NCBI RefSeq assembly: GCF_000025965.1
Contig: NC_006513.1
Coordinates: 2,232,001-2,296,000 of the forward strand
Length of the DNA: 64,000 nt
Origin: Aromatoleum aromaticum EbN1
GTDB lineage: Bacteria; Pseudomonadota; Gammaproteobacteria; Burkholderiales; Rhodocyclaceae
Direction of reading: 5' to 3'
The notes beneath the pieces are model-generated. The model was not told the origin of the DNA and made no database searches. It saw only the letters and a list, made by a program, of their open reading frames with translations. The translations under genes and the position numbers were made by a program. Each line of letters starts with the position of its first letter. The stretch's first letter is position 1. Shown one piece after another: positions 36,008 through 46,895 of this stretch.

Positions 36008-36541
36008 ATGTCTCGTGTAGCTAAGAATCCGGTGGCAATCCCCCAGGGCGTCGAGATCACGATCGGGGCCGATGAAGTTTCCGTCAAGGGGCCGCTGGGC
36101 GCCGTGAAACAGTACATCGGCAATGCGGTGACGCTCGAGCGCGACGGTGATGCGCTGGTGTGCAAGGCGCGCGAAGGTGTCGCAAACAGCCGGGCGATGT
36201 CCGGCACGGTGCGCGCCCTCGTCAACAACATGGTTACCGGCGTGACGAAAGGCTTCGAGCGCAAGCTCACGCTGGTCGGCGTCGGCTATCGGGCGCAGGC
36301 CCAAGGCGACAAGCTCAACCTGACGCTCGGTTTCTCCCACCCGGTGGTGCATCAGATGCCGGCCGGCGTGAAGGTGGAAACTCCGACTCAGACCGAGATC
36401 GTCATCAAGGGCATCGACAAGCAGCAGGTCGGTCAGGTCGCAGCCGAGGTGCGTGCATACCGCGAACCCGAGCCGTACAAGGGCAAGGGCGTCCGTTATT
36501 CGGACGAAGTGGTTGTGCTTAAGGAAACCAAGAAGAAGTAA
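36008..36541 (+). CDS. rplF: 50S ribosomal protein L6
   Basis: A 177-residue protein with two repeated domains near the sarcin-ricin loop. Signatures: [40 protein letters not shown] and [20 protein letters not shown]. Same length as E. coli. Confidence 0.98.
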   Translation: MSRVAKNPVAIPQGVEITIGADEVSVKGPLGAVKQYIGNAVTLERDGDALVCKAREGVANSRAMSGTVRALVNNMVTGVTKGFERKLTLVGVGYRAQAQGDKLNLTLGFSHPVVHQMPAGVKVETPTQTEIVIKGIDKQQVGQVAAEVRAYREPEPYKGKGVRYSDEVVVLKETKKK

Positions 36542-36553
36542 GGGCGGTTCGTC

Positions 36554-36907
36554 ATGAACAAGAAAGAAGTTCGTCTGCGTCGTGCTCGTAAAACCCGAGC
36601 CAAAATCGCGGAGCTGAAGTCGGTGCGCCTAACCGTGTTCCGTACCAACTCCCATATCTACGCCCAAGTCATTGACGGTAGCGGTTCGCGGGTGTTGGCG
36701 GCGGCATCGACCGTCGAGGCCGACGTGCGCTCGCAACTGCCGAACGGCGGCAACAAGCAGGCCGCGCAAGTCGTCGGCAAGCTCATCGCCGAGCGGGCGA
36801 AGGCCGCCGGGGTCGAAGCGGTGGCGTTCGACCGCGCTGGCTTCCAGTATCACGGTCGCGTCAAGGCGCTGGCCGAGGCCGCCCGCGAAGGCGGACTCAA
36901 GTTCTAA
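36554..36907 (+). CDS. rplR: 50S ribosomal protein L18
   Basis: A 117-residue 5S rRNA-binding protein. Signatures: [40 protein letters not shown] and [20 protein letters not shown]. It sits 12 nt after rplF and 12 nt before rpsE. Confidence 0.98.
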
Positions 36908-36919
36908 GCGAGGTTTCGA

Positions 36920-37444
36920 ATGGCTAAGCAACAAAGCAAGCGACCGCAAGCGGCGGATGAGCGCGACGACGGCCTGCGGGAGAAAATGGTCGCGATCAAT
37001 CGCGTGACCAAGGTCGTCAAGGGCGGCCGGATCCTCGGTTTTGCGGCGCTTACGGTTGTCGGTGATGGCGACGGCGGCGTCGGAATGGGCAAGGGCAAGT
37101 CGCGCGAAGTTCCGGTGGCGGTGCAGAAGGCGATGGACGAAGCGCGTCGCAAGCTCAAGAAGATTTCGCTCAAGAACGGCACGTTGCAGCACGCGATCGT
37201 CGGCAAGCACGGCGCGGCCTCCGTGCTGATGCAGCCGGCTCCTAGCGGCACCGGCATCATCGCTGGTGGTCCGATGCGGGCGGTGTTCGAAGTGATGGGC
37301 GTGACCGACGTGACCTGCAAGTGCCTTGGCTCCGCCAATCCTTACAACGTCGTGCGTGCGACGCTCAACGGTCTTCTGGCGATCAACACGCCGGCCGAGA
37401 TCGCTGCCAAGCGTGGCAAGTCGGTCGAAGAGATCCTGGGGTAA
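36920..37444 (+). CDS. rpsE: 30S ribosomal protein S5
   Basis: A 174-residue fidelity protein. Signatures: [40 protein letters not shown] and the C-terminal [20 protein letters not shown]. The N-terminal loop has no change typical of spectinomycin resistance (VKGGRILGF is intact). The N-terminus is a few residues longer than in E. coli. Confidence 0.98.
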   Translation: MAKQQSKRPQAADERDDGLREKMVAINRVTKVVKGGRILGFAALTVVGDGDGGVGMGKGKSREVPVAVQKAMDEARRKLKKISLKNGTLQHAIVGKHGAASVLMQPAPSGTGIIAGGPMRAVFEVMGVTDVTCKCLGSANPYNVVRATLNGLLAINTPAEIAAKRGKSVEEILG

Positions 37445-37447
37445 GCG

Positions 37448-37630
37448 ATGTCCGAGAAAACGATCAAGGTCACGCTCGTGAAGAGCGTGATCGGCACCAA
37501 GCAGTCGCACCGTGCAACCGTCCGTGGCCTTGGCCTGCGACGCACGAACCACTGTGTCGAACTGCAGGACACGCCCGAAATTCGCGGCATGGTGAACAAG
37601 GTGTCGTACCTGCTGAAGTGTGAGGGTTGA
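37448..37630 (+). CDS. rpmD: 50S ribosomal protein L30
   Basis: A 60-residue protein of the short bacterial type. Signatures: [40 protein letters not shown] and [17 protein letters not shown]. Separated from rpsE by 3 nt; rplO starts 1 nt after the stop. Confidence 0.97.
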   Translation: MSEKTIKVTLVKSVIGTKQSHRATVRGLGLRRTNHCVELQDTPEIRGMVNKVSYLLKCEG

Positions 37631-37631
37631 T

Positions 37632-38069
37632 ATGCGACTCAATACGATAAAGCCCGGCGCCGGCTCGAAATCGGCGGCAAAACGCGTGGGCCGCGGCATT
37701 GGCAGCGGTCTGGGCAAGACCTGCGGGCGCGGCCACAAGGGCCAGAAGTCTCGTGCCGGTGGTTTCCACAAAGTCGGTTTCGAAGGCGGCCAGATGCCGC
37801 TGCAGCGCCGGCTTCCGAAGCGCGGCTTCGTGTCGCTGACGGCTGCGCGCAAAGTCGAGGTGCGCCTGTCGGAACTCGACAAGCTGCCCGTCGACGACAT
37901 CGATCTGCTGGTGTTGATGCAGGCGGGCGTCGTTCCGGCCGATGCGCTGTCGGCGAAAGTCGTGCTGTCCGGGACGATCGGACGCAAGATCACGCTGCGC
38001 GGCATCGGTGCGACCAAAGGCGCGCTGGCGGCGATCGAAGCTGCCGGCGGCTCGGTAGCGACCGCGTAA
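37632..38069 (+). CDS. rplO: 50S ribosomal protein L15
   Basis: A 145-residue assembly protein. The ATG at 37632 follows GAGGGTTGAT and gives [20 protein letters not shown]; a GTG 12 nt upstream lies inside rpmD and is rejected. The Gly/Arg-rich [20 protein letters not shown] core is present. Confidence 0.97.
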   Translation: MRLNTIKPGAGSKSAAKRVGRGIGSGLGKTCGRGHKGQKSRAGGFHKVGFEGGQMPLQRRLPKRGFVSLTAARKVEVRLSELDKLPVDDIDLLVLMQAGVVPADALSAKVVLSGTIGRKITLRGIGATKGALAAIEAAGGSVATA

Positions 38070-38084
38070 CCAAGGGAAAGCGAA

Positions 38085-39410
38085 GTGGCCAATCCTGCTG
38101 CGACGCTGGGGGCGTCCGGGCGTTTCGGGGATCTGAAACGCCGCGTCCTGTTCCTGCTCGGTGCACTCCTCGTGTACCGGATCGGCGGGCACATTCCTGT
38201 TCCCGGCATCGATCCGGCGCGACTGTCCGAGCTTTTCCAGTCGCAGGCGGGCGGCATCCTCGGCGTATTCAACCTGTTTTCCGGCGGTGCGCTGTCACGG
38301 TTCACGATTTTCGCGCTCGGCATCATGCCGTATATCTCGGCGTCGATCATCATGCAGCTGATGACGGTCGCAGTGCCGCAGTTGGAAGCGCTGAAGAAAG
38401 AGGGTGAGGCGGGGCGGCGCAAGATTACGCAATACACGCGCTACGGGACGGTCGCGCTGTCCCTCGCGCAGTCGCTCGGCATTGCGATCGCGCTCGAGAG
38501 CCAGCCCGGGCTCGTGCTCGATCCGGGGCTCATGTTCCGTTTCGTGACCGTCGCGACGCTGGTCACGGGCACGATGTTCCTGATGTGGCTGGGCGAGCAG
38601 ATCACCGAGCGCGGCATTGGCAACGGCATTTCGCTGATCATTTTCGCCGGTATCGCCGCAGGTTTGCCGAGCGCCATCGGCGGGCTGTTCGAGCTGGTGC
38701 GCACCGGAGCGATGCATCCTTTCACGGCATTGCTGATCTGTGTGCTCGTGGTACTGGTGACTGGCTTCGTCGTGTTCGTCGAACGGGGTCAGCGCAAGAT
38801 CCTGGTGAATTACGCAAAGCGCCAGGTCGGGAACAAGATCTACGGCGGGCAGAGTTCGCATTTGCCGTTGAAGCTCAACATGGCAGGGGTCATACCGCCG
38901 ATTTTTGCTTCGAGCATCATCCTGTTTCCGGCGACGCTGGGGCAATGGTTCGGCGCCAGCGAAGGCATGACCTGGCTTCGCGATATCTCCTCGACCCTGG
39001 CACCAGGACAGCCGATCTACGTGATGCTTTATGCTGCGGCGATCATGTTTTTCTGTTTCTTCTATACGGCGCTGGTGTTCAACGCCAGGGAGACGGCGGA
39101 CAACCTGAAGAAGAGCGGTGCTTTCGTTCCGGGAATTCGACCCGGCGACCAGACCTCGCGCTATATCGACAAGATCCTTACGCGGCTGACTCTCGTGGGA
39201 GCGGTGTACATCACTCTGGTGTGCCTGCTGCCCGAGTTCCTGATCCTTCGCTGGAACGTTCCGTTCTACTTCGGCGGGACATCGCTGCTGATCATCGTCG
39301 TCGTGACGATGGATTTCATGACACAGGTGCAGGCTTACGTGATGTCCCATCAATATGAGAGTTTGCTGAAGAAGGCCAACTTCAAGGGCGCGGGCCTTCC
39401 CACCAGGTAA
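38085..39410 (+). CDS. secY: Preprotein translocase subunit SecY
   Basis: A 441-residue channel of the Sec export system with ten hydrophobic segments. The start is GTG at 38085 ([20 protein letters not shown]). Signatures: [18 protein letters not shown] at membrane segment 1, the plug region [20 protein letters not shown], and the ribosome/SecA-binding loops [20 protein letters not shown] and [20 protein letters not shown]. It is cotranscribed with rplO (15 nt). The broken infA begins 3 nt after the stop. Confidence 0.98.
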   Translation: MANPAATLGASGRFGDLKRRVLFLLGALLVYRIGGHIPVPGIDPARLSELFQSQAGGILGVFNLFSGGALSRFTIFALGIMPYISASIIMQLMTVAVPQLEALKKEGEAGRRKITQYTRYGTVALSLAQSLGIAIALESQPGLVLDPGLMFRFVTVATLVTGTMFLMWLGEQITERGIGNGISLIIFAGIAAGLPSAIGGLFELVRTGAMHPFTALLICVLVVLVTGFVVFVERGQRKILVNYAKRQVGNKIYGGQSSHLPLKLNMAGVIPPIFASSIILFPATLGQWFGASEGMTWLRDISSTLAPGQPIYVMLYAAAIMFFCFFYTALVFNARETADNLKKSGAFVPGIRPGDQTSRYIDKILTRLTLVGAVYITLVCLLPEFLILRWNVPFYFGGTSLLIIVVVTMDFMTQVQAYVMSHQYESLLKKANFKGAGLPTR

Positions 39411-39413
39411 CTC

Positions 39414-39634
39414 ATGGCGAGAGGGATGTAATCGGCGAGATGCAGGGCGAGATGACCGAGAACCTGCCCGACGCAATGTTCCGCATCCGGCTCGAGAACT
39501 GACAGGTGGTTCTCGGATACACCTCGGGAAGAATGCGGATGCACTGCCTCCACGTTCTTCCCGGCGACAAGGTCACTGTGCAACTGACGCCCTACGACCT
39601 GACAAAGGCCCGGATCGTTTTCCGGACCAGGTAA
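39414..39634 (+). pseudogene. infA: Broken translation initiation factor IF-1 gene
   Basis: This occupies the normal infA place between secY and rpmJ. The ATG at 39414 reaches a stop after five codons (TAA 39429-39431). One base is missing around codons 3-4; in the shifted frame the IF-1 sequence resumes as VIGEMQGEMTENLPDAMFRI then RLEN. A TGA at 39500-39502 stands where IF-1 has a conserved glycine (ENG). It continues as [20 protein letters not shown] and [20 protein letters not shown] to the TAA at 39632. There is also an in-frame Gly insertion (VIGEM for VIEM) and unusual changes (HCLHV for HYIRI). Two independent disabling lesions plus substitutions indicate real decay. A second infA must exist elsewhere because IF-1 is essential. 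Confidence 0.93.
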
Positions 39635-39655
39635 TCAAGAAACTGGAGTAACAAA

Positions 39656-39769
39656 ATGAGAGTTCAGGCTTCGGTAAAGCGGCTTTGCCGCAACTGCAAA
39701 ATCGTGCGTCGTAAAGGCGTGGTTCGCGTGATCTGCATCGACCCGCGTCACAAGCAGCGCCAGGGTTGA
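39656..39769 (+). CDS. rpmJ: 50S ribosomal protein L36
   Basis: A 37-residue protein too short for many gene finders. [20 protein letters not shown] is the family N-terminus and [11 protein letters not shown] the end. The zinc ligands C11, C14, C27 and H32 are all kept, so it is the zinc-binding form. Its ribosome site is TGGAGTAACAAA, independent of the broken infA. The -35 box of the next promoter overlaps its stop codon. Confidence 0.97.
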   Translation: MRVQASVKRLCRNCKIVRRKGVVRVICIDPRHKQRQG

Positions 39770-39794
39770 TTCGCTGGCGTTCACGTATTATTAT
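39766..39794 (+). promoter_or_regulatory. Alpha operon promoter (rpsM-rplQ)
   Basis: TTGATT (39766-39771) and TATTAT (39789-39794) are spaced by exactly 17 bp in an AT-rich stretch unusual for this DNA. The -35 covers the rpmJ stop. The rpsM ATG lies 28 nt after the -10. A promoter in this place agrees with separate expression of the alpha group in other proteobacteria. Confidence 0.75.
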
Positions 39795-39822
39795 TTAATG
39801 TTTCGCTTTTTGGGGTAATCGA

Positions 39823-40185
39823 ATGGCCCGTATTGCTGGGGTAAACATTCCCAACCACAAGCATGCCGAGATCGCGCTGACCGCCATCTATGGAATTGGC
39901 CGTTCGCGTGCTCAGAAGATTTGCGATGCTGCCAACGTCGTGCGTTCCGTCAAGATGAAGGATCTCACCGAGTCCGACATGGAACGGTTGCGTGATGAAG
40001 TGGCGAAATTCATTGTCGAAGGTGATCTTCGTCGCGAGACGACGATGAACATCAAGCGACTGATGGATCTTGGTTGCTATCGTGGGGTTCGTCATCGTCG
40101 CGGCCTGCCGCTTCGTGGCCAGCGCACCCGCACCAATGCGCGTACCCGGAAAGGGCCGCGCAAGGCAATCGCCGGCAAGAAGTGA
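39823..40185 (+). CDS. rpsM: 30S ribosomal protein S13
   Basis: A 120-residue head protein that contacts the P-site tRNA. Signatures: [35 protein letters not shown] and the basic tail [20 protein letters not shown]. The start ATG is preceded by TGGGGTAATCGA. First gene of the alpha group. Confidence 0.98.
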   Translation: MARIAGVNIPNHKHAEIALTAIYGIGRSRAQKICDAANVVRSVKMKDLTESDMERLRDEVAKFIVEGDLRRETTMNIKRLMDLGCYRGVRHRRGLPLRGQRTRTNARTRKGPRKAIAGKK

Positions 40186-40197
40186 TAGGAATAGATA

Positions 40198-40587
40198 ATG
40201 GCTAAAACTGCTGCGAAAGTTCGCAAGAAGGTCAAGAAGAACGTCGCCGAGGGCATCGCCCACGTGCACGCGAGCTTCAACAACACGATCATCACTATCA
40301 CCGACCGCCAGGGCAATGCGTTGTCCTGGGCGACCTCTGGTGGTGCCGGCTTCAAGGGCTCACGGAAAAGTACCCCGTTTGCCGCCCAGGTCGCGGCCGA
40401 AGCTGCCGGCAAAGCTGCACAGGAATGTGGCGTCAAGAACCTGGAGGTCCGCATCAAGGGCCCGGGGCCCGGGCGCGAATCCGCTGTCCGTGCACTCAAT
40501 GCGCTGGGCATGAAGATCTCCAGCATTACCGACATCACGCCGATCCCGCATAACGGCTGCCGCCCGCCGAAAAAGCGCCGCATCTGA
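40198..40587 (+). CDS. rpsK: 30S ribosomal protein S11
   Basis: A 129-residue platform protein with the E. coli length. Signatures: [40 protein letters not shown] and [18 protein letters not shown], whose C-terminus is invariant. 12 nt after rpsM. Confidence 0.98.
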   Translation: MAKTAAKVRKKVKKNVAEGIAHVHASFNNTIITITDRQGNALSWATSGGAGFKGSRKSTPFAAQVAAEAAGKAAQECGVKNLEVRIKGPGPGRESAVRALNALGMKISSITDITPIPHNGCRPPKKRRI

Positions 40588-40600
40588 CAAGGAGTTTAAC

Positions 40601-41230
40601 GTGGCTCGTAATCTGGATCCCAAGTGCCGTCAGTGCCGTCGCGAGGGCGAAAAGCTGTTTCTGAAGGCCGAGAAGTGCTTCACCGATAAATGTGCAATCG
40701 AGCGCCGGGCGTACGCGCCCGGCCAGCACGGTCAGCGTTCCGGTCAACGGATGTCCGGCTATGGCGTGCAGTTGCGCGAAAAGCAGAAGATCCGTCGCCT
40801 GTATGGCGTGCTCGAAGCGCAGTTCCGCAAAGTCTATGCCGAGGCCGAGCGCCGTCGTGGCCAGACCGGTGAGAACCTGCTGCAACTGCTCGAAGGGCGC
40901 CTGGATTCGGTCGTCTATCGTATGGGCTTTGGCGGTTCGCGTGCCGAATCGCGCCAGCTCGTGCGGCACAACGGCATCCTCGTGAACGGCAAGCGGGTGA
41001 ACATCCCGTCGTATGTCGTTCGGCCGGGTGACGTCGTCGAACTCACCGAAGGGTCGCGCGGCCAGCTGCGCGTCAAGGCTGCGCTCGAAGCAGCTGCTTC
41101 CCGTGGTTTCCCGGAATGGCTGGATGTCGATGCAAAGGCCGGCAAGGGCACCTTCAAGGCATATCCGCAGCGCGCTGAACTGCCGCCGACGATCAATGAA
41201 GGCCTGGTCGTCGAACTGTATTCCCGCTAA
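40601..41230 (+). CDS. rpsD: 30S ribosomal protein S4
   Basis: A 209-residue assembly initiator and, in E. coli, repressor of the alpha operon. The start is GTG at 40601 behind AAGGAGTTTAAC. Signatures: [40 protein letters not shown] and the S4 RNA-binding domain [20 protein letters not shown]. The N-terminal Cys pair (CRQC) may bind zinc, as in some S4 types. Confidence 0.98.
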   Translation: MARNLDPKCRQCRREGEKLFLKAEKCFTDKCAIERRAYAPGQHGQRSGQRMSGYGVQLREKQKIRRLYGVLEAQFRKVYAEAERRRGQTGENLLQLLEGRLDSVVYRMGFGGSRAESRQLVRHNGILVNGKRVNIPSYVVRPGDVVELTEGSRGQLRVKAALEAAASRGFPEWLDVDAKAGKGTFKAYPQRAELPPTINEGLVVELYSR

Positions 41231-41269
41231 CGGGTTTGCCTGAAGAATCAAAGATCCGAGGAACTGCTG

Positions 41270-42250
41270 ATGCAAAGCAATTCGCTGCTGAAACCCCGCA
41301 TCATCGACGTCCAGAGTGTGTCGCCGGTCCAGGCCCGCGTCACGATGGAGCCGTTCGAACGCGGTTTCGGCCATACCCTGGGGAATGCGCTGCGGCGCAT
41401 TCTCCTGTCCTCGTTGCCGGGCTATGCGCCGACCGAAGTGTCCATCGAAGGCGTGCTGCATGAGTATTCCACTCTTGACGGCGTGCGCGAGGACATCGTC
41501 GATCTGCTGTTGAACCTCAAGGGCGTGGTGCTCAAGCTCCATAGCCGCAGCGAGGCGACGCTGCGCCTGGCGAAGTCTGGCGATGGTGTGGTCACCGCGC
41601 GCGACATCGAGGTTGGGCACGACGTGGAAATTATCAACCCGGATCATGTGATTGCGCACCTCGCGCCGGGCGGAAAGCTCGACATGCAGATCAAGGTCGA
41701 GGAAGGCCGCGGTTACGTGCCGGGCAACGTTCGTCCGGCTGCCGGCGACACCAAGACCATCGGCCGCGTCGTGCTCGATGCATCCTTCAGCCCGGTGCGG
41801 CGCGTGAGTTACCTGGTCGAGAGCGCCCGGGTGGAACAGCGGACCGATCTCGACCGGCTGGTGATCGACATCGAAACGAACGGCGCAGTGGATCCCGAGG
41901 AGGCCATCCGCTATGCGGCGCGCGTCCTGATGGATCAGCTGTCGGTGTTCGCCGATCTCGAAGGCACTGCACCGGTCGTCGAACAGTCCGCGGCGCAGAC
42001 GATCGACCCGGTGCTGCTGCGCCCGGTGGATGATCTGGAGCTGACGGTTCGCTCGGCCAACTGCCTGAAGGCCGAAAACATCTACTACATCGGTGACCTG
42101 ATCCAGCGCACGGAGACCGAGCTGCTGAAGACGCCGAACCTCGGCCGCAAGTCGCTGAACGAGATCAAGGAAGTGTTGGCCTCCCGCGGGCTGACGCTCG
42201 GAATGAAACTGGAAAACTGGCCGCCGGCCGGGCTCGAGAAGCTCGGTTGA
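41270..42250 (+). CDS. rpoA: RNA polymerase subunit alpha
   Basis: A 326-residue subunit that starts polymerase assembly. The N-terminal domain has the dimer motif [20 protein letters not shown]. The C-terminal domain (about 245-320) has [20 protein letters not shown] and [20 protein letters not shown] for UP-element and activator contact. 39 nt after rpsD, with a GAGGAACTGCTG ribosome site. Confidence 0.98.
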   Translation: MQSNSLLKPRIIDVQSVSPVQARVTMEPFERGFGHTLGNALRRILLSSLPGYAPTEVSIEGVLHEYSTLDGVREDIVDLLLNLKGVVLKLHSRSEATLRLAKSGDGVVTARDIEVGHDVEIINPDHVIAHLAPGGKLDMQIKVEEGRGYVPGNVRPAAGDTKTIGRVVLDASFSPVRRVSYLVESARVEQRTDLDRLVIDIETNGAVDPEEAIRYAARVLMDQLSVFADLEGTAPVVEQSAAQTIDPVLLRPVDDLELTVRSANCLKAENIYYIGDLIQRTETELLKTPNLGRKSLNEIKEVLASRGLTLGMKLENWPPAGLEKLG

Positions 42251-42275
42251 GGCAGCCGGTGAGTGAGGAATAAAA

Positions 42276-42680
42276 ATGCGTCACCGCAGCGGTCTTCGCA
42301 AACTTAACCGTACCAGCAGCCACCGCCAGGCGATGTTCCGCAACATGGCCAACTCGCTGCTGCGTCACGAAGTCATCAAGACGACTCTGCCCAAGGCCAA
42401 GGAATTGCGCCGTGTGGTCGAGCCGCTGATCACCCTCGGCAAGAAGCCGAGCCTGTCGAATCGGCGTCTGGCGTTCAACCGGATGCGCGACCGCGAAATG
42501 GTGGTCAAGCTGTTCGACGTGCTGGGTCCGCGTTTTGCCGAGCGTAATGGCGGCTATCTACGCATCCTGAAGTTCGGTTTCCGCGACGGCGACAATGCGC
42601 CGCTGGCGTTGATCGAACTGCTCGACCGGCCGGATGAAGGCGAGGAAGGGGCGAACGTGAGCGAGGCGGCTGCGGCCTGA
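42276..42680 (+). CDS. rplQ: 50S ribosomal protein L17
   Basis: A 134-residue protein at the tunnel exit. Signatures: [40 protein letters not shown] and [20 protein letters not shown]. The extra acidic tail ([18 protein letters not shown]) is not in E. coli. It is the last gene of the supercluster, followed by a strong terminator. Confidence 0.98.
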   Translation: MRHRSGLRKLNRTSSHRQAMFRNMANSLLRHEVIKTTLPKAKELRRVVEPLITLGKKPSLSNRRLAFNRMRDREMVVKLFDVLGPRFAERNGGYLRILKFGFRDGDNAPLALIELLDRPDEGEEGANVSEAAAA

Positions 42681-42708
42681 GTCGGGTCGCCGTAACGTTT
42701 CGCAGATG

Positions 42709-42736
42709 AATGGGCCGGGAAACCGGCCCATTTTTT
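42709..42736 (+). terminator. Intrinsic terminator after rplQ
   Basis: AATGGGCCGG pairs with CCGGCCCATT around a GAAA tetraloop, and the 3' arm runs into six T residues (42731-42736). This is the strongest terminator in the window and marks the end of the ribosomal supercluster. Confidence 0.95.
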
Positions 42737-42887
42737 CGTCTCGATCCCGTTCCTGGGCACTGCGGCGGCAACGCCGTTCGGATCCCGGTTGGCCGGGGTG
42801 GGAAGGTGTCGCGATCGAGCCGAGTCGGTCGGGAGACGCTCGGCAACGCTCGTTCCGGGGCTGCGGAAGACAAGACAGGAGAAGGCG

Positions 42888-43907
42888 ATGGGCGTGGTGC
42901 TGGTGACCGGCGGGGCTGGATATATCGGCTCCCATACTTGCGTGGAACTGCTGCAGAGCGGCCATGACGTCGTGGTCGTCGACAACCTGTGCAACAGCAA
43001 GTCCGAGGCGCTCGCCAGGGTCGAGCAGATCGCCGGGCGCAGGCTCGCGGGGTTCCACGAGATCGATGTCCGAGAATCCGACGGCCTGAAAGCCGTTTTC
43101 GGCGCTTACCGGGTCGATGCGGTGATCCATTTCGCCGCCCTGAAAGCGGTCGGGGAGTCGGTGCGCGAGCCGCTCGAGTACTACGACAACAACATCGGCG
43201 GGACGATCGCGCTGACGCGGGCGATGGCGGAAGCCGGCGTGTACCGGCTCGTATTCAGCTCCTCGGCGACGGTGTACGGCGATCCGCGAAGCATGCCGAT
43301 CGCGGAAAGCGCGCCCGCTGCGCCGACCAACCCGTACGGCCGGACAAAGTGGATGACCGAGCAGGTGCTGTCGGACGTTGCCGCGTCCGACCCGCGCTGG
43401 CAGGTGGTGCTGCTGCGCTACTTCAACCCGGTCGGTGCCCACCGCAGCGGTCGAATCGGGGAGGATCCCCATGGAATCCCGAACAACCTGATGCCCTATA
43501 TCAGCCAGGTCGCGGTGGGACGCCTGCCGCAGCTGCAGGTATTCGGCGGCGATTACGCGACGCCGGACGGGACCGGCGTTCGCGACTACATCCACGTCGT
43601 GGACCTCGCGCGCGGCCACGTGCAGGCGGTCGAGCGCATCGAAGGCCTGCCCGGCGTGACGTGCCTGAATCTCGGCACAGGGCGGGGATACAGCGTGCTC
43701 GAAGTCATTCGCAGCTTCGAAGCTGCGTCCGGTCGGAGAGTTCCGTACCGTATCGTCGACCGCCGTCCTGGCGACATCGCCGCGTGCTGGGCGGATGCCG
43801 GCCGGGCGGAAAAGGTGCTGGGCTGGAAGCCGGAACACGACCTCGATGCGATGTGCCGGGATGCCTGGCGCTGGCAGACGGGCAACCCGGAAGGCTATCC
43901 GGGCTGA
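42888..43907 (+). CDS. galE: UDP-glucose 4-epimerase
   Basis: A 339-residue cytoplasmic enzyme that interconverts UDP-glucose and UDP-galactose with bound NAD, feeding cell-surface polysaccharides. The NAD-binding TGGAGYIG is at 7-14. The catalytic set is S124-S126 in FSSSATVYG, Y150 and K154 in NPYGRTK. The LRYFNPVGAHRSGRIGEDPH and GVRDYIHVVDLARGH segments are typical of GalE. The ATG at 42888 follows ACAGGAGAAGGCG. It stands alone after the ribosomal terminator and is convergent with uvrA. Confidence 0.95.
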   Translation: MGVVLVTGGAGYIGSHTCVELLQSGHDVVVVDNLCNSKSEALARVEQIAGRRLAGFHEIDVRESDGLKAVFGAYRVDAVIHFAALKAVGESVREPLEYYDNNIGGTIALTRAMAEAGVYRLVFSSSATVYGDPRSMPIAESAPAAPTNPYGRTKWMTEQVLSDVAASDPRWQVVLLRYFNPVGAHRSGRIGEDPHGIPNNLMPYISQVAVGRLPQLQVFGGDYATPDGTGVRDYIHVVDLARGHVQAVERIEGLPGVTCLNLGTGRGYSVLEVIRSFEAASGRRVPYRIVDRRPGDIAACWADAGRAEKVLGWKPEHDLDAMCRDAWRWQTGNPEGYPG

Positions 43908-43991
43908 CTGCAACGGGGCGAGGGCGAGGCGCAGGGCGGGACCTGGTCGTGATGCAGGACCGGTCGGCTGCGGCGCTCCGCCGCCGCCACG

Positions 43992-46862
43992 TCACGCACT
44001 GGATCGCGCGGCGATCCCCGTCGCCGCCGGGCGGGCCTCGTCCCGTGCCATCGCGTTCTTCAGGTAGAGGCCGGTGTGGCTCGCCGGGTGGGCAGCGACG
44101 GCTTCCGGGGGGGCGCTGCAAAGGATTTCGCCGCCGCGCCCGCCCCCTTCCGGACCCAAGTCGATCAGCCAGTCGGCAGTCTTGATGACATCGAGGTTGT
44201 GCTCGATGACGACGATGGTGTTGCCGTGATCGCGCAGGCGGTGCAGTACGCCGAGCAGCAGCTCGATGTCGCGAAAGTGCAGGCCGGTCGTCGGCTCGTC
44301 GAGGATGTAGAGGGTACGGCCGGTGTCGCGTTTCGACAGCTCGAGCGCGAGCTTGACGCGCTGCGCTTCGCCGCCCGAAAGCGTCGTCGCGCTCTGCCCG
44401 AGGCGAATGTAGCCGAGGCCAACGTCCACGAGCGTTTCGAGTTTGCGCGCGACCGCTGGAACGGCGCGGAAGAACTCCAGCGCGTTTTCGACCGTCATGT
44501 CGAGCACTTCGAAGACCGTCTTGCCCTTGTAGCGGATTTCCAGCGTCTCACGGTTGTAGCGCTTGCCGTGGCAGACGTCGCACGGCACGTACATGTCGGG
44601 CAGGAAGTGCATCTCGACCTTGATCAGCCCGTCGCCCTGGCAGGCTTCGCAGCGCCCGCCCTTGACGTTGAACGAGAAGCGCCCCGGCCCGTAGCCGCGC
44701 GCACGCGCTTCGGGCACGCCGGCAAAAAGTTCGCGCACGGGGGTCAGCAGGCCGGTGTACGTCGCCGGATTCGAGCGCGGCGTCCGGCCGATCGGCGACT
44801 GGTCGACACTGATGACCTTGTCGAAGAACTCCAGCCCGTCAACTGACGTATAGGGGGCGGGCTCGGCGTTCGATCCGTAAAGATGCTTCGCCGCGATCGC
44901 ATACAGCGTGTCGTTGATCAGCGTCGATTTGCCCGAGCCTGAAACGCCCGTCACGCACGTGAGCAGGCCGACCGGCAGCTCCAGGACGACATCCTTGAGG
45001 TTGTTCCCGCTGCAGCCGCGAAGTCTGAGCATGCGTTCCGGATCGGGTGCAGTGCGCCGCCGCGGGCTCGGGATGGCAAGGCGTCCCGCGAGGTACGCGC
45101 CGGTCAGCGACGTCTCGCTGGCGAGGATTTCCGCCGGCGTACCGCGGGCGACGATCTCGCCGCCATGCACGCCGGCGCCCGGGCCCATGTCGACGACGTA
45201 GTCGGCCGAGCGGATCGCGTCCTCGTCATGCTCGACGACGATCACCGTGTTGCCGAGGTCGCGAAGCTGGCGCAGCGTGCCGAGCAGCCGGTCATTGTCA
45301 CGCTGGTGCAGGCCGATCGACGGCTCGTCGAGCACGTACATGACGCCCGTCAGGCCCGAACCGATCTGGCTCGCGAGGCGGATGCGCTGGGCTTCGCCCC
45401 CCGACAGCGTATCGGCCGAGCGATCGAGCGACAGGTAGTCGAGCCCGACGTTGATCAGGAAGCTCAGGCGGTCCGAGATTTCCTTGACGATCTTGCCGGC
45501 GACGAGCCCGCGGTGGCCGCTCAGCGAAAGCTCGTCGAAAAAGCGTTTGCAGTCGCCGAGCGGCATCCGGCCCACGGCATGGATCGGCTGACCGCCGATC
45601 AGCACGTTGCGGGCTTCGGTGCGCAATCGCGTGCCCACGCAGCCGGGGCACGGGTGCGTTGCGCGGTACTTGGCGAGTTCCTCGCGCACTGCTGTCGAAT
45701 CGGTTTCGCGATAGCGCCGCTCGAGGTTCGGGATGATCCCTTCGAACGGATGTTCCTTGGTGACCGTACGCCTGTTGTCGGAGAGATAGCGGAAGGGGAT
45801 TTTGCGCCGCCCGGAACCGTGCAGCACGACTTCGCGCACTTCTTCGGGCAGCTCGCTGAACGGTGTATCGACGTCGAAACCGTAATGCGCCGCAAGGCTC
45901 GCGAGCATCTGGAAGTAGAACTGGTTGCGCCGGTCCCAGCCGCGGATCGCGCCGGCCGACAGCGACAGATCGGGATGCACGACGACGCGGGCAGGATCGA
46001 AGAAATCGACCTGGCCCAGACCGTCGCACTTCGGGCACGCGCCGGTGGGATTGTTGAACGAAAACAGGCGGGGTTCGAGTTCGGCGAGCGCGTAGCTGCA
46101 GACCGGGCACGCGAAGCGTGCGGAAAACAGGTGCTCGACGCCGCTGTCGATCTCGACTGCGATCGCGCGACCGTCGGCATGGGTCAGCGCCGTCTCGAAG
46201 GATTCGGCGATGCGCCCGCGCTGGTCGCCGCGCACCTTGAGCCGGTCGATGACCACCTCGACCGTGTGCCGCCGGCCTTTCTCGAGCGCGGGCAGGGCGT
46301 CGAGTTCGCTGACCGCGCCATCGACGCGCACGCGCACGAAGCCCTGCGCGCGTAGTTCGGCGAACAGGTCGTGCTGCTCGCCCTTGCGGTACGCGACGAC
46401 CGGCGCGAGGATCATCAGCCGCGTGTCCTGCGGCAGCGCCAGCACGTGATCGACCATCTGCGAGACCGTCTGCGCTTCGAGCGCCTGGTCCGGGTGGTCC
46501 GGGCAGTGGGGCGTGCCGGCGCGCGCGTACAGCAGGCGCAGGTAGTCGTGGATCTCGGTGACAGTGCCGACAGTCGAGCGCGGATTGTGGCTGGTCGCTT
46601 TCTGCTCGATCGCGATCGCCGGCGAAAGCCCCTCGATCAGGTCGACATCGGGCTTCTCCATCAGCTGCAGGAACTGCCTCGCGTAGGCCGAAAGCGACTC
46701 GACGTAGCGGCGCTGGCCTTCGGCGTACAGCGTGTCGAACGCGAGCGAGGACTTGCCCGATCCCGACAGGCCGGTGATCACGGTCAGCCGGTTGCGCGGC
46801 AGGTCGAGGCTGATGTTCTTCAGGTTATGGGTGCGGGCGCCGCGGATGCGGATTTCGTCCAT
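43992..46862 (-). CDS. uvrA: Excinuclease ABC subunit UvrA
   Basis: A 956-residue damage-recognition ATPase of nucleotide excision repair. The first Walker A is GLSGSGKS at 31-38; the second (GVSGSGKST) is near 650. Two ABC signatures ([20 protein letters not shown] and [20 protein letters not shown]) and zinc cysteine sets (CPVC with CPKC; CEAC with CDVC) are visible. The ATG at 46862 gives [20 protein letters not shown]; the longer upstream frame lies in the promoter region. It is divergent from an MFS transporter followed by ssb. No clear LexA box was seen. Confidence 0.97.
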   Translation of the reverse strand: MDEIRIRGARTHNLKNISLDLPRNRLTVITGLSGSGKSSLAFDTLYAEGQRRYVESLSAYARQFLQLMEKPDVDLIEGLSPAIAIEQKATSHNPRSTVGTVTEIHDYLRLLYARAGTPHCPDHPDQALEAQTVSQMVDHVLALPQDTRLMILAPVVAYRKGEQHDLFAELRAQGFVRVRVDGAVSELDALPALEKGRRHTVEVVIDRLKVRGDQRGRIAESFETALTHADGRAIAVEIDSGVEHLFSARFACPVCSYALAELEPRLFSFNNPTGACPKCDGLGQVDFFDPARVVVHPDLSLSAGAIRGWDRRNQFYFQMLASLAAHYGFDVDTPFSELPEEVREVVLHGSGRRKIPFRYLSDNRRTVTKEHPFEGIIPNLERRYRETDSTAVREELAKYRATHPCPGCVGTRLRTEARNVLIGGQPIHAVGRMPLGDCKRFFDELSLSGHRGLVAGKIVKEISDRLSFLINVGLDYLSLDRSADTLSGGEAQRIRLASQIGSGLTGVMYVLDEPSIGLHQRDNDRLLGTLRQLRDLGNTVIVVEHDEDAIRSADYVVDMGPGAGVHGGEIVARGTPAEILASETSLTGAYLAGRLAIPSPRRRTAPDPERMLRLRGCSGNNLKDVVLELPVGLLTCVTGVSGSGKSTLINDTLYAIAAKHLYGSNAEPAPYTSVDGLEFFDKVISVDQSPIGRTPRSNPATYTGLLTPVRELFAGVPEARARGYGPGRFSFNVKGGRCEACQGDGLIKVEMHFLPDMYVPCDVCHGKRYNRETLEIRYKGKTVFEVLDMTVENALEFFRAVPAVARKLETLVDVGLGYIRLGQSATTLSGGEAQRVKLALELSKRDTGRTLYILDEPTTGLHFRDIELLLGVLHRLRDHGNTIVVIEHNLDVIKTADWLIDLGPEGGGRGGEILCSAPPEAVAAHPASHTGLYLKNAMARDEARPAATGIAARSSA

Positions 46863-46895
46863 GGGGCGGGGGAATTGCCGGAGGGGGAACGCGCC

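Noticed and set aside
39500-39502. TGA in infA as selenocysteine or programmed readthrough
   Set aside because: There is a second, independent frameshift and a stop after five codons, no following hairpin of SECIS type, and IF-1 has glycine at this place in all families I know.
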